Shown here: positions 18,689-28,037 of the stretch, one piece after another | Layout: each line of letters begins with the position of its first letter | How positions within the stretch are numbered: position 1 is the first letter of the stretch | Assembly (NCBI GenBank): GCA_016931535.1 | Contig: JAFGEP010000005.1 | Location: 62,001-126,000, forward strand | Source of the DNA: Bradymonadales bacterium | Lineage (GTDB): Bacteria; Myxococcota_A; Bradymonadia; JAFGEP01 | Direction: 5' to 3' | DNA: 64,000 bases | Notes under the pieces: generated by a model | What the model was told of the DNA's origin: nothing | Database searches by the model: none | Seen by the model: the letters and a program-made list of their open reading frames with translations, nothing else | Program-made: the position numbers and the translations under genes

Positions 18689-19035
18689 TGCCGTTCGTTC
18701 TCATCTGGGAGATTGGGGCCTCGCTGGCACGCAATCTCATGGAAGTGTCCGAAACACGGGTAGATCCTGCGCGGCAGGGAAGCGGGCCAACCTGCCCGGA
18801 TTCCCAGCCGGTGCACTCTATCCGCCACCCACCTCAGCGTCAAGACGATAACCGTACCAGGACGGCACCCCACCCTCTTCATCCAGTGGCACTCACTGTG
18901 ACACGCCATTTGATCAAAAGTTCCCCTCAAAATGCATCCAACCACTGCGGGGAAATTTGCACCTCGTCCCCCTTGTCTCTACTCTGAGCACAGAGGTTTT
19001 GGGGGGTTTCCTGCCTGACGGGAGGTCATCCGGTC

Positions 19036-19803
19036 ATGTCGGCAACAAGACGGTTCGGGCCAATCCTGTTGCTCCTTCTGCTCGCCCCCGCTGCCCGAGC
19101 TCAGTGGCTGCCACCCGCCCAGTGGGAGGAGCCGACGGTCATCGATCCCAGCCACCCCTCTGTGACCGCCACGGAGCGCACGGGAGGCGAGGCGGCGGCC
19201 ATTCCGGCCCAGGATTACCCCCAGCCGATGTACCAGCATGAGGTGGAGGCCCTGGCCGAGCGGACGGCTGGCGCCATCCTCCCGGTGCGTGCCACCTTTC
19301 GGCGGGATCCGATGCTCTTTCCGGAAACGATCGAGATCCTCGGTGCCGCCACCGCCACCGTCGGACCCGATGGCGAAACCGTGTGGATCACCTCGCTCTC
19401 GCTGGTGGAGGGAGCCTCCCAGGTCGTATTCGATCTGCCACGAGGGCCGGTGGACGCCGCCGTGATCTCCGACGCCAGGTTCGGGCTGGCGCTCCTCGAG
19501 CCGGTGGGGACCAGCCTGCCGGCCACTTCGCCCCTCAACCTCTCCGGGGCCGACGCCGGCTGCCGCGAAGAAGCGATCACCGCCAACCGGAGTCAGGTTG
19601 GGGCCACCATGGGAGCGGGGGAAGCGCAGTACGGGTTCTACCAGGTCAACACGCTGGGCGTGATCCTGGGATACCCCCTGGTGGATCGGGACGGCGAGAT
19701 CCTTGGCATTGGAAGCCACTACTACCCGGTCAACCCGGTCTTCTCCCTGGCCGTTCCGGCCGCCGCAGTGCGCGAGTTCTTGGCTCGGCAGGCAGACGAC
19801 TGA
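19036..19803 (+). CDS. Secreted trypsin-fold protein lacking the catalytic triad
   Basis: 255 residues with a signal peptide ending in ARA-Q, start supported by a GGAGG site. Residues about 75-250 follow the layout of an HtrA-type trypsin domain. All three catalytic positions look replaced: the usual TNxHVVxGA is ITSLSLVEGA, the D-x-A-L/V strand is DARFGLALLEP, and the GNSGGPLvD step is GVILGYPLVDRDGEILGI. A degenerate, non-proteolytic secreted protein is therefore likely, perhaps a binding or scaffold protein. The stop overlaps the tilS start (TGATG), so the two are translationally linked. The family call rests on pattern only. Confidence 0.6.
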   Translation: MSATRRFGPILLLLLLAPAARAQWLPPAQWEEPTVIDPSHPSVTATERTGGEAAAIPAQDYPQPMYQHEVEALAERTAGAILPVRATFRRDPMLFPETIEILGAATATVGPDGETVWITSLSLVEGASQVVFDLPRGPVDAAVISDARFGLALLEPVGTSLPATSPLNLSGADAGCREEAITANRSQVGATMGAGEAQYGFYQVNTLGVILGYPLVDRDGEILGIGSHYYPVNPVFSLAVPAAAVREFLARQADD

Positions 19804-21212
19804 TGACCTTTGACCTCGCCGCCGTGGTCCGGGCCGAGCTGGTCCGCGAGGGTTACACCCCCGATCGTCCCCTGGCCGTAGGGTACTCCGGCGGCATCGA
19901 CAGCACAGCCTTGCTGCTGCTGGCCATCGAGGTGTGCCGCCCGGGAAAGGTGGTGGCGCTCCACATCGATCACTCCGTCAGAGAACGCTCCCCGCTCGAC
20001 GCGGACCATTGCCGGCGCATCGCAGAAGAGCTGGGGGTGCCCTTTTTCCTGCGCCAGATCCCAGCCACCCACCTGTCGCCCCTCAAACGTGCCTGCGGGT
20101 TGGAGGGAGCCCTTCGACAGCTGCGCTACTCCCTGCTGGAAGAGCTCTGCCTGGAACAGGGCATCGACTACCTGGCAACGGGACACCAGGCAGAGGATCG
20201 GGTCGAGACCCACCTGCTCGCCATGACCCGGGGCTCGGGGCTGACCGGTCTTGCAGGCCCCCGATCTACTCGATCGCTCGGCTCCAAGGTGCGCCTGCTA
20301 CGTCCACTACTCGGCATCTCCCGCCGCCAGCTCACCGACTACCTGGCAACCTGCTGGCCTGGGATCCCGGTCATCCAGGATGAGAGCAACACCGACGACC
20401 AGTTCTGGCGAAACCGCATCCGCCATCGCCTCCTTCCCGAGCTGGTGGAGCTGGCGGGAGGGATCGAGCCGATCATCCGCAGTATCGCTCAGCTTGGCGA
20501 GGATCGAGAGGCGTTTGAATGGATGATCGAACAGCGCCAGCAAGCTCTGGGGATCGATCCCGATGGTGCGGTGTTGCGGCTTGACCGTGTCGACGACATG
20601 ACCGATCCCGCCGTGGTGTTCGCTCTACGCCGATACCTGGCCGAGCACACCGGAGGTGGTCCTCCCGCCCAAAAGACCGTCCTCGCCTTCTGCAACGCCC
20701 TGATGCAACCAGGTCGAACCCGCTGGTTCGATGTGGGAGGAACCCGTTTTTGCATCGCCAATCGAACCGTGGCGGCGCAACCGGCCCAGGTGGAGCACCA
20801 TGCGGTCCCGCCTGTCCTGTTGCGGTTGGGGGAGCCGGTCTTCTCCCGTTCGCTGGAGGTCACACTGACCGCGCAGATTATCCGGATGAAGCCGGATGTA
20901 GCGCCCAGCCGTTCATCCAACCAGGTGCAGTTCGACGCCGGGGTGCTGGGACCGATCGAAGAGAGGGGGCTGATATTGCGCGCGGCTCAGCCGGGAGATC
21001 GTTTCAGTCCGTATGGCCTTCAGGGCAGCACCCGTCTGTTTCGCTGGCTTGCCGGTCGGGGGGTACCGCGCCTTGCCAGGTCGAGGGTTCCGGTGGTGGT
21101 CTGGGGAGAGGAGATCCTGTGGGTCGTGGGGATGCGGCGGGGCAGCCAGGCTCCGATCACCTCGGAGACCCGGGAGCGGCTGTGCTTGACCGCACTGCGG
21201 CACAGCGGGTAG
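19803..21212 (+). CDS. tilS: tRNA(Ile)-lysidine synthase
   Basis: 469 residues. It has the PP-loop motif GYSGGIDSTALLLLAI (residues 27-42) that binds ATP, the H-I-D-H-x-x-R step (LHIDHSVRERS), the L-R-Y and ATGHQAEDRVETHLL motifs of TilS, and a C-terminal domain ending in a FSPYGLQGSTRLFRW-type region. It attaches lysine to C34 of the CAU-anticodon tRNA-Ile so that AUA is read as Ile; essential in most bacteria. Its gene is followed by ftsH as in many genomes. The ATG at 19803 is inside the previous stop. Confidence 0.93.
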   Translation: MTFDLAAVVRAELVREGYTPDRPLAVGYSGGIDSTALLLLAIEVCRPGKVVALHIDHSVRERSPLDADHCRRIAEELGVPFFLRQIPATHLSPLKRACGLEGALRQLRYSLLEELCLEQGIDYLATGHQAEDRVETHLLAMTRGSGLTGLAGPRSTRSLGSKVRLLRPLLGISRRQLTDYLATCWPGIPVIQDESNTDDQFWRNRIRHRLLPELVELAGGIEPIIRSIAQLGEDREAFEWMIEQRQQALGIDPDGAVLRLDRVDDMTDPAVVFALRRYLAEHTGGGPPAQKTVLAFCNALMQPGRTRWFDVGGTRFCIANRTVAAQPAQVEHHAVPPVLLRLGEPVFSRSLEVTLTAQIIRMKPDVAPSRSSNQVQFDAGVLGPIEERGLILRAAQPGDRFSPYGLQGSTRLFRWLAGRGVPRLARSRVPVVVWGEEILWVVGMRRGSQAPITSETRERLCLTALRHSG

Positions 21213-21448
21213 TGCCAGAGGATGCCGTAGGCACGATTTTGGCGGTCCGCCAGTGCTCCCAATGGGATGTGCTTGAAATATCTGCTGTGTTGTCTACTCT
21301 TAAGACTGTGGATGAGGGTCGCTTCGATGGCCACCGCGATCTCCTCCGAGCGCCTGTCTCTGCGGGCACACGGGTCAATCGGCGGGCTTTCGCGGCATGG
21401 TCCCCCGTCGTGCCGCCTGTTGATTCGACCTGAACCTTGAGGGTCCAT

Positions 21449-23440
21449 TTGTTCAAGCAGTCTCACAAGACCATTCTTCTGTGGCTCTTCTTCCTGCTGG
21501 TCTTCTTCTTCATCTGGAAGATCATGACCCAGTCGGGCAAGGAAAGTGGGGAGATCAGCTACGACGCCTTTCAGCAAGCGGTCGAGGCGGGTGCCATCGC
21601 CGAGATCACGGTCAAGCCCAACCAGGAGATCCAGGGGCGCTTCACGGAGGAGGGGGCCCACACCTACGGACCCTCTGGCAGCGAAGAGTTCACCACCTCC
21701 GGGCCGGTGGAGGACCTGGTGGATACCCTGGTCATCACCGGCGCCAAGGTGACCTTCAAGACAGAGAGCGACAGTGTCTGGCAGCCCTTGTTGATCACCT
21801 GGCTGCCGCTGCTCTTTCTGTTTTTGATCTTCTTCTTCTTCATGAGGCAGATCCAGAGCGGGGGCGGCAAGGCGATGTCTTTCGGCAAGAGCAAGGCCCA
21901 GCTCTTGAACGAATCCCAGAAGAAGATGACCTTCGACGATGTCGCCGGGATCGACGAGGCCAAGGAGGAGCTCCAGGAGATCATCGACTTCCTGAAGGAT
22001 CCTCGCAAGTTCACCCGCCTGGGAGGCCGGATTCCCAAAGGGGTGCTGCTGTTGGGCCCCCCCGGGACAGGCAAGACCCTGCTGGCCCGCGGTGTGGCCG
22101 GAGAGGCTGGGGTCCCCTTCTTCTCCATCGCCGGCTCGGATTTCGTGGAGATGTTCGTGGGGGTGGGAGCCTCCCGGGTTCGCGACCTGTTCGAGCAGGG
22201 GAAAAAGCACGCCCCCTGCATCATCTTCATCGATGAGATCGACGCCGTGGGCCGCCACCGCGGTGCCGGCCTGGGCGGCGGACATGACGAGCGAGAACAG
22301 ACCCTGAACCAGCTGTTGGTGGAGATGGACGGCTTCGACTCCAAGGATGGCGTGATCCTCATCGCCGCCACCAACCGGCCCGACGTCCTCGACCCGGCGC
22401 TGCTCAGACCTGGGCGGTTCGACCGGCGCGTCGTGGTGCCCACCCCCGATATCGGCGGCAGAGAAGGCATCCTCAAAGTCCACACCCGCAAGAAACCGCT
22501 GGGGCACGACGTGGATCTCTCGCTCATCTCCCGCGGAACGAGCGGTTTCTCGGGCGCCGACCTGGAGAACGTCGTCAACGAGGCAGCCCTGCTGGCCGCC
22601 CGCCGCAACAAGAACGCCATCGAGATGGGCGACCTCGAAGAGGCCATCGACAAGGTCCTGATGGGGGTGGAACGAAAATCGGCCATCATCAGCCCCCGAG
22701 ACCGCAAGGTCACCGCCTACCACGAGGCCGGCCACGCCCTGGTGGCCAAGACCCTGCCGGCCGGCAGCGATGTCGACCCGGTTCACAAGGTCACCATCAT
22801 CCCCCGAGGGCAGGCGCTCGGCTTGACCCAGCAGATCCCGGCTGAAGACCGCCTCAACGTGACCCGGGATTGGGCCGAAGCCAAGATCTGCATCGCCATG
22901 GCCGGCCGAATCGCCGAGGAGATCACCTTCCAGCAGATCACCGCGGGCGCCGCCCAGGATATCGAGGTCTCTTCCCAGATCGCCCGGCGCATGGTGTGCG
23001 AGTGGGGCATGTCGGAAAAACTCGGACCGCTGGCCTATGGGAAAAAGGAGGACCTCGTCTTCCTTGGCCGGGACTACACCTCCCATCAGTACCGCAACTA
23101 CTCCGAGAAGACGGCCATCCAGATCGACGAGGAGATCCACCACATCGTCAGCCAGCAGTACCAACGGGCCCGCTCCATCCTGGAAACCAACCGCGACCAG
23201 CTGGAACGGATCGCCCAGGCACTGCTGACCTACGAGGTACTCGACAGCGAGGAGATCGACGTCCTGATCCGCGGAGAAGATCTCGAGACCTTCCGCCAGG
23301 AGCGGAATGCCGAGCGAGAAAAGAATGCCAAGGCCCGAACGCCCAAGGTTGGCTACTCCACGACCCTACCTCAGGACTCCGAGGACTCTGGCAGCGTCCT
23401 GAAGCCGGCCACCGCTTCGGCCCTCTCCACAGAAAACTGA
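21449..23440 (+). CDS. ftsH: ATP-dependent zinc metalloprotease FtsH
   Basis: 663 residues. The TTG start at 21449 has TTGAGGG 5 bases upstream; an earlier TTG at 21437 is possible. Two membrane segments (about 8-26 and 115-135) flank a periplasmic domain. The AAA module has Walker [11 protein letters not shown], the pore loop [10 protein letters not shown], Walker [13 protein letters not shown] and [24 protein letters not shown]. The zinc site is HEAGH with a downstream Asp. It degrades membrane and short-lived cytosolic proteins as a hexamer. It is in the order tilS-ftsH-folP-cdaA-ybbR-glmM, with a 236-base leader that probably holds a promoter. Confidence 0.97.
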   Translation: MFKQSHKTILLWLFFLLVFFFIWKIMTQSGKESGEISYDAFQQAVEAGAIAEITVKPNQEIQGRFTEEGAHTYGPSGSEEFTTSGPVEDLVDTLVITGAKVTFKTESDSVWQPLLITWLPLLFLFLIFFFFMRQIQSGGGKAMSFGKSKAQLLNESQKKMTFDDVAGIDEAKEELQEIIDFLKDPRKFTRLGGRIPKGVLLLGPPGTGKTLLARGVAGEAGVPFFSIAGSDFVEMFVGVGASRVRDLFEQGKKHAPCIIFIDEIDAVGRHRGAGLGGGHDEREQTLNQLLVEMDGFDSKDGVILIAATNRPDVLDPALLRPGRFDRRVVVPTPDIGGREGILKVHTRKKPLGHDVDLSLISRGTSGFSGADLENVVNEAALLAARRNKNAIEMGDLEEAIDKVLMGVERKSAIISPRDRKVTAYHEAGHALVAKTLPAGSDVDPVHKVTIIPRGQALGLTQQIPAEDRLNVTRDWAEAKICIAMAGRIAEEITFQQITAGAAQDIEVSSQIARRMVCEWGMSEKLGPLAYGKKEDLVFLGRDYTSHQYRNYSEKTAIQIDEEIHHIVSQQYQRARSILETNRDQLERIAQALLTYEVLDSEEIDVLIRGEDLETFRQERNAEREKNAKARTPKVGYSTTLPQDSEDSGSVLKPATASALSTEN

Positions 23441-23524
23441 GCGAACACCAGGCGAAGTGGCGGGGATGACACCGAAGAACACCCCCGCCAAAGACCACAC
23501 CACCACCTCTCGTTGTCGGGGTCG

Positions 23525-24424
23525 ATGACAGCAAACATGGCAACAGGCGAACCGGAACCCCCCAACCGTTGGTCCATCAAGAGCCGTCAGCTAGACCTGT
23601 CCAAAAGGCCCTTGGTCATGGGCATCCTCAACGTCACCCCCGACTCCTTCAGCCACGACGGCCTGTACCTCCAGCCTGATGCAGCGGTGGAGCGCGCGCT
23701 GGCCATGGTACAGGAGGGTGCCGACCTGATCGATGTGGGGGGAGAGTCCTCCCGCCCAGGTGCAATCGAAGTATCCATCGACGAGGAGATCCGGCGAGTC
23801 ATCCCGGTCATCCAAGGGATCGCCGATCGGAGCCCGGTGCCCCTCTCGATCGATACCACCAAGGCGCCGGTCGCACGGCTCGCCATCCAGGCGGGAGCCC
23901 ACGTGATCAACGATATCAGCGGATTGAGGCTGGACCCTGGTATCGCCAACGTGGCGGCAGAGACCGGAGCCGGGCTGATCCTGATGCACATGCAGGGAAC
24001 GCCCAGGACCATGCAGATCGATCCCCGCTACGACGACCTGTTCCGGGAGATCGGAGACTTCCTGGCGTCGTCGGCGGACCGCGCCAGATCACGGGGTGTT
24101 GCCAGGGAAGCCATCGTGATCGACCCCGGGATCGGTTTCGGCAAGACCTTCCGACACAACTGGGAGATCATTGCAGGCCTGCAACGGCTGTGCCGGCTGG
24201 GGTATCCGGTCCTGGTGGGCGCGTCGCGCAAGAGGTTCCTGCAGGTCTGTGCAGGAATCGATCGAGGGGACCTGCTGGCGGCCACGCTGGCCGTCTCGGT
24301 GGCGGCCTGTCTTCACGGTGCGAAAATCGTGCGGGTACACGACGTCCGATCCCATCGACTGGCCATGGAAGCGATGGGTAAGCTACTGGAGCAGCCCCAC
24401 TCCGAGAATGCAGCCGGAAGTTGA
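23525..24424 (+). CDS. folP: Dihydropteroate synthase
   Basis: 299 residues from the ATG at 23525; two nearby starts (23513, 23537) are also possible and no ribosome site decides. Motifs: MGILNVTPDSFSHDG (pterin/PP loop), DLIDVGGESSRPGA, SIDTTKAPVARLAI, INDISGL, MHMQGTPRTMQ, VIDPGIGFGKT, VGASRKRFL and a final AKIVRVHDV. It condenses p-aminobenzoate with dihydropterin pyrophosphate in folate synthesis, in the cytoplasm, and is the sulfonamide target. 84 bases separate it from ftsH. The end overlaps the region where cdaA could start early. Confidence 0.95.
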   Translation: MTANMATGEPEPPNRWSIKSRQLDLSKRPLVMGILNVTPDSFSHDGLYLQPDAAVERALAMVQEGADLIDVGGESSRPGAIEVSIDEEIRRVIPVIQGIADRSPVPLSIDTTKAPVARLAIQAGAHVINDISGLRLDPGIANVAAETGAGLILMHMQGTPRTMQIDPRYDDLFREIGDFLASSADRARSRGVAREAIVIDPGIGFGKTFRHNWEIIAGLQRLCRLGYPVLVGASRKRFLQVCAGIDRGDLLAATLAVSVAACLHGAKIVRVHDVRSHRLAMEAMGKLLEQPHSENAAGS

Positions 24425-24479
24425 TCCCGAGACCGTTCTGTCGGACACTCTAGTACGAGACTACGGGATTGCGGCGGTC

Positions 24480-25361
24480 ATGATCGACCAACTTCAGCAG
24501 CTCTTCCAGATCCACTCCATCTGGGATCTGTTCCAGACCATGGCGGACATCATCCTGGTCAGCTACGTGATCTACCGCACCCTCAACATGATCCGGGGAA
24601 CCAAGGCGGTGCCGGTTCTCATCGGACTGTTTCTGGTCCTGATCGCCTTTTTTGCCACCCGGGATGAGTACCTTGGTCTCACCGTCATCAACTGGCTTTT
24701 AGAAAAGTTCATGGCCGCTTTCATCCTGCTGGTCATCGTCATCTTCCAGGAGGACATCCGCAGAGGGCTGGCGGTCATGGGACGATCCCGGATGTTCCAG
24801 GGGCTGTCCGGCACGCCCGAGGTGTTCAGCGTCGAGGAGATCGTCAAGGCCTGCGTCAATCTCTCTTCAGCTCGGTTGGGAGGTCTGATCGTCATCGAAC
24901 GGGAGGCGGACCTGACCGAGTACTCCGAGGAAGGCATCCGGCTCGACGCCCGCATCTCCCAGGAGCTGCTATTCAGCTTGTTCAACCCCAGCCATGCCAA
25001 TCCAACCCACGACGGCGCCGTGATCATTCAGCGGGGCAAGGTCACCGCCGCCGGCTGCTTCCTACCCCTCACCTCCAACCCCCGCGTGCACAAATCGCTG
25101 GGTACCCGCCACCGGGCTGGGATCGGATTATCGGAAAAGACCGACGCCGTGGTCTGCATCGTCTCGGAGGAGACCGGTACGATCAGCATCGCCTACGAAG
25201 GGAACCTGACCCGCAAGCTGGACGCCAATCACCTGAGGGAACGGCTGCAGTACCTGCTCGCCTTCCAGCAACCGGAAGTGGAAAAGAAAGGCGGCTGGTC
25301 CTGGTTCAAGATCTTCTCTGCCCCCCTCTCCCGCAACCCGCGCAAGAAGACCTCGGAATGA
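24480..25361 (+). CDS. cdaA: Diadenylate cyclase CdaA (c-di-AMP synthase)
   Basis: 293 residues using the ATG at 24480, which gives the normal family start (MIDQLQQLFQIHSIWDLF); an ATG at 24408 inside folP is also open. Three membrane helices (about 20-95) are followed by the DAC domain: THDGAVIIQRGKVTAAGCF (DGA motif) and SLGTRHRAGIGLSEKTDA (RHR motif), with the EETG step. It makes cyclic di-AMP from two ATP at the membrane inner face. Followed by ybbR, its usual partner, with ATGA overlap, and then glmM; these three form a conserved unit tied to cell-wall precursor supply. Confidence 0.94.
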   Translation: MIDQLQQLFQIHSIWDLFQTMADIILVSYVIYRTLNMIRGTKAVPVLIGLFLVLIAFFATRDEYLGLTVINWLLEKFMAAFILLVIVIFQEDIRRGLAVMGRSRMFQGLSGTPEVFSVEEIVKACVNLSSARLGGLIVIEREADLTEYSEEGIRLDARISQELLFSLFNPSHANPTHDGAVIIQRGKVTAAGCFLPLTSNPRVHKSLGTRHRAGIGLSEKTDAVVCIVSEETGTISIAYEGNLTRKLDANHLRERLQYLLAFQQPEVEKKGGWSWFKIFSAPLSRNPRKKTSE

Positions 25362-26377
25362 GACTCAACCTCACCAACAACCTGACCCTGAAGATCATCT
25401 CCGTCGTCATCGGGTTGGTGCTCTACCTGTTCGTCATGCAGGAGCGCGAAAACCAGAAGGTCATCAAGTATACCGTCCAGATCGAACCGCCCGACGAGTA
25501 CATGCTGCTCAGCGAGGTCCCCGAGATCAGCGTCACCATCACCGGCCGCAACCGACACCTGCGACAGCAGGAGGAGCACCAGACCATTGTGCTCACCCTC
25601 TCCCGGGCAGTCACCCACAAGACCTTCGAGCACCGAGACTTCCCCTTGCCCTCTGGCCTGGAGGTCCGCGACATCACACCTCAGACCATCCGCCTCGACT
25701 TCGCTCGGCTCATCAGCCGGGAGATCCCGATCTCCATCAACTACACCGGCCAACCCGCCCCGGGCTATTCCGTCACCGCCACCTCCGTCACCCCCCCCAC
25801 CATCCGACTGGAAGGACCGGAAAACGAGATCCAGAACCTGCAGTACATCTTGACCCAGAGTGTCGATCTGACCGGTGCCAGTCAGAGTATCACCAACCGT
25901 CGGGTTTACCTGGTCTCTCCCGGCCGCTCCATCTCCTTCGATACCGGGGTCGATGTCCGGGTCACGCTCGCGATCGAGCAGGACGAGGCCACCCTCGCCG
26001 TAGACTCCATCCCGGTCACCATCTCCGGACCGAGCGAACGATTCTCGGTGGACATCGCGTTCGTCTCGGTGACACTCCGGGGTCCCCGCTCCGGGTTGGA
26101 ACAGATCGACACCTCTCCGCTGCGGGCGTCGGTGGACGCCACTCCGTACCTGGACTATCCCCCAGGCACCTACGACGTGCGCCCCATGCTCATCAACCTG
26201 ACAGAAGGCATCTGGGCCGAAAACATGACCCCCAGCACGGTGCGATTGACCATCGAGGAGCGGCCGGCGCTGCAGTACCGGACCATCCCTTTCATCAACC
26301 TGCTACCGTTCCCACTCCCCGCCAACTGGATCGTCTCGCCGGTCAACGGTGAGCCTGCTGCTGAAGAAGGCGACTGA
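25358..26377 (+). CDS. ybbR: YbbR/CdaR-type regulator of CdaA
   Basis: 339 residues. One N-terminal membrane segment (residues about 10-27, LKIISVVIGLVLYLFVM) places the rest outside the membrane. The body has repeated YbbR-type beta domains: stretches like ISREIPISINYTGQPAPGY followed by TPPTIRLEGPENEI recur (residues about 30-315). It binds and tunes CdaA in Gram-positive bacteria; assumed here from position and fold. The ATGA overlap with cdaA supports coupled translation. The 141-base gap to glmM has no clear gene. Confidence 0.88.
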   Translation: MRLNLTNNLTLKIISVVIGLVLYLFVMQERENQKVIKYTVQIEPPDEYMLLSEVPEISVTITGRNRHLRQQEEHQTIVLTLSRAVTHKTFEHRDFPLPSGLEVRDITPQTIRLDFARLISREIPISINYTGQPAPGYSVTATSVTPPTIRLEGPENEIQNLQYILTQSVDLTGASQSITNRRVYLVSPGRSISFDTGVDVRVTLAIEQDEATLAVDSIPVTISGPSERFSVDIAFVSVTLRGPRSGLEQIDTSPLRASVDATPYLDYPPGTYDVRPMLINLTEGIWAENMTPSTVRLTIEERPALQYRTIPFINLLPFPLPANWIVSPVNGEPAAEEGD

Positions 26378-26518
26378 TCGGCAGACAGGCGAAGCCGGAT
26401 CGCCGATCGCACACGGGAAACCGCCGACGGCTGACGGCCCCTGGGGTGAGAACTACAAATTGCATCCCCGCCCGTTTTGGAGTAGAGCAGGAAAATCAGG
26501 CATCTCACGTTCAGGGCG

Positions 26519-27904
26519 ATGGAAAGAAAGCTATTCGGAACAGACGGGTTACGCGGGCGGGCCGGTCAGGATCCCATGACCGAGAAGGTCTGTGTCGCGC
26601 TGGGAGAGGCGGTCGTACGCCTGTTGTCCGAGACCCGCGGCCCATCCACCTCCGATCGGCCGCTGGTCGTGTCCATTGGACGCGACACCCGCGAGTCCGG
26701 GGATCGATTTGAAAAGGCGCTGGCCTGGGGCGTCATGCGCGTGGGCGCCGATGTCCGCATCCTGGGGGTGATCCCCACTCCCGCTGTCGCCCATTTGACC
26801 CGCTCGATCCACGCGGATGCCGGTTTCGTCATCTCCGCCTCCCATAACCCATACCAGGACAACGGGATCAAGATCTTCGGATCGGATGGCTTCAAGCTGT
26901 CCGACGATCTCGAAGCCGAGATCGAGCGAACCTTGCTGCAGTCTACGGGACCACCGTCCCGTCCTTACGTTCCCGACCGGGTCGGCCAGTCCCAGCTTGT
27001 ACCCGATGCGATCGATCGCTACGGGAGATTCCTGATGGCGACCCTCCCTCCCGGTCTACGCCTGTCCGGTCTTCGGGTTGCGCTGGACTGCGCTCACGGC
27101 GCTGGCTACGAGGTGGGCCCTAAGGTCATGGAGGCGCTGGGGGCCACCACAGTGGTCACGGGAGCCCACCCAGACGGCCGCAATATCAACCGCGACTGCG
27201 GCGCCTTGCACCCGCAAACAGTAGCCGACCTGGTACGCGAGCAGGGGGCGGACCTGGGCATCGCCTTGGATGGGGATGCGGACCGGGTCGTGCTGATCGA
27301 CGAGCACGGCCGTGTGGTAGATGGAGACGACATCCTGGCCCTGATCGCGACCACCTGGAAAAAGCAAGGGAAGCTGGCAAAAGACACGGTGGTAGCCACT
27401 ATCATGAGCAACATCGGGCTCGAGATCGCACTGAAGGAGCAGGGGATCGAGCTGGTGCGAACCGGAGTAGGCGATCGATACGTGGTCGAACGGATGAGAC
27501 GCGACCAGCTGAACCTGGGCGGCGAACCTTCGGGACACATCATCTGCCTGGATCGAGCCACCACGGGAGACGGCCTGATCGCAGCCCTCCTGGTCACATC
27601 CGAGATGGTACGTACCGAGCAGCCGCTATCCAGGCTCGGTCGAATGGTGAACCACTTTCCCCAACGCCAGGTAGACGTCCAGGTCAGCCGGAAACCGCCC
27701 CTGGAAGATCTGCCCGACCTTGTGGCCACCATCAAGGCGGCGGAGCAAGCACTGGGGCACAGAGGTCGAGTCGTCGTCCGCTACTCCGGGACCGAGTCCA
27801 AGGCCCGGGTAATGGTCGAGGGGGAGGAGCCCCAACAGGTGGATCACTGGACGGATGAGATCGCTGAGGTGTTGCGCGAAGCGGTCGGGGAGGGACCCCC
27901 ATGA
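26519..27904 (+). CDS. glmM: Phosphoglucosamine mutase
   Basis: 461 residues. It starts MERKLFGTDGLRGRAG, the usual opening. Motifs: the catalytic phospho-serine VISASHNPYQDNGIKIF (about residue 104), metal loop ALDGDADRV, sugar-binding GGEPSGHII, and phosphate-binding RYSGTESKARVMVEG. It converts glucosamine-6-phosphate to glucosamine-1-phosphate for UDP-GlcNAc, hence peptidoglycan and LPS. It follows cdaA-ybbR; in several bacteria GlmM binds and inhibits CdaA. The ribosome site is weak at this start, but the N-terminal motif fixes it. Confidence 0.96.
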   Translation: MERKLFGTDGLRGRAGQDPMTEKVCVALGEAVVRLLSETRGPSTSDRPLVVSIGRDTRESGDRFEKALAWGVMRVGADVRILGVIPTPAVAHLTRSIHADAGFVISASHNPYQDNGIKIFGSDGFKLSDDLEAEIERTLLQSTGPPSRPYVPDRVGQSQLVPDAIDRYGRFLMATLPPGLRLSGLRVALDCAHGAGYEVGPKVMEALGATTVVTGAHPDGRNINRDCGALHPQTVADLVREQGADLGIALDGDADRVVLIDEHGRVVDGDDILALIATTWKKQGKLAKDTVVATIMSNIGLEIALKEQGIELVRTGVGDRYVVERMRRDQLNLGGEPSGHIICLDRATTGDGLIAALLVTSEMVRTEQPLSRLGRMVNHFPQRQVDVQVSRKPPLEDLPDLVATIKAAEQALGHRGRVVVRYSGTESKARVMVEGEEPQQVDHWTDEIAEVLREAVGEGPP

Positions 27905-28037
27905 GCGGGGTTGGTAGTTCCCAGCAGGGCCCAGGCGACAGGGCATTGAGGTGCCATTGGTTCGGGCTGGATGAACACCACCACTGACAGTCGCCCAGAC
28001 CAGGGGTATCCTGTCCGTATTCGAGGAGGAGGCTGCG

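Noticed and set aside
21020..23164. 714-codon minus-strand frame
   Set aside because: Antisense of ftsH and the tilS end; low-complexity Gly/Leu/Asp translation.
23459..23489. GGCGGGG/CCCCGCC hairpin after ftsH as terminator
   Set aside because: Long 17-base loop, no T-run, and folP follows on the same strand, so read-through is more likely.
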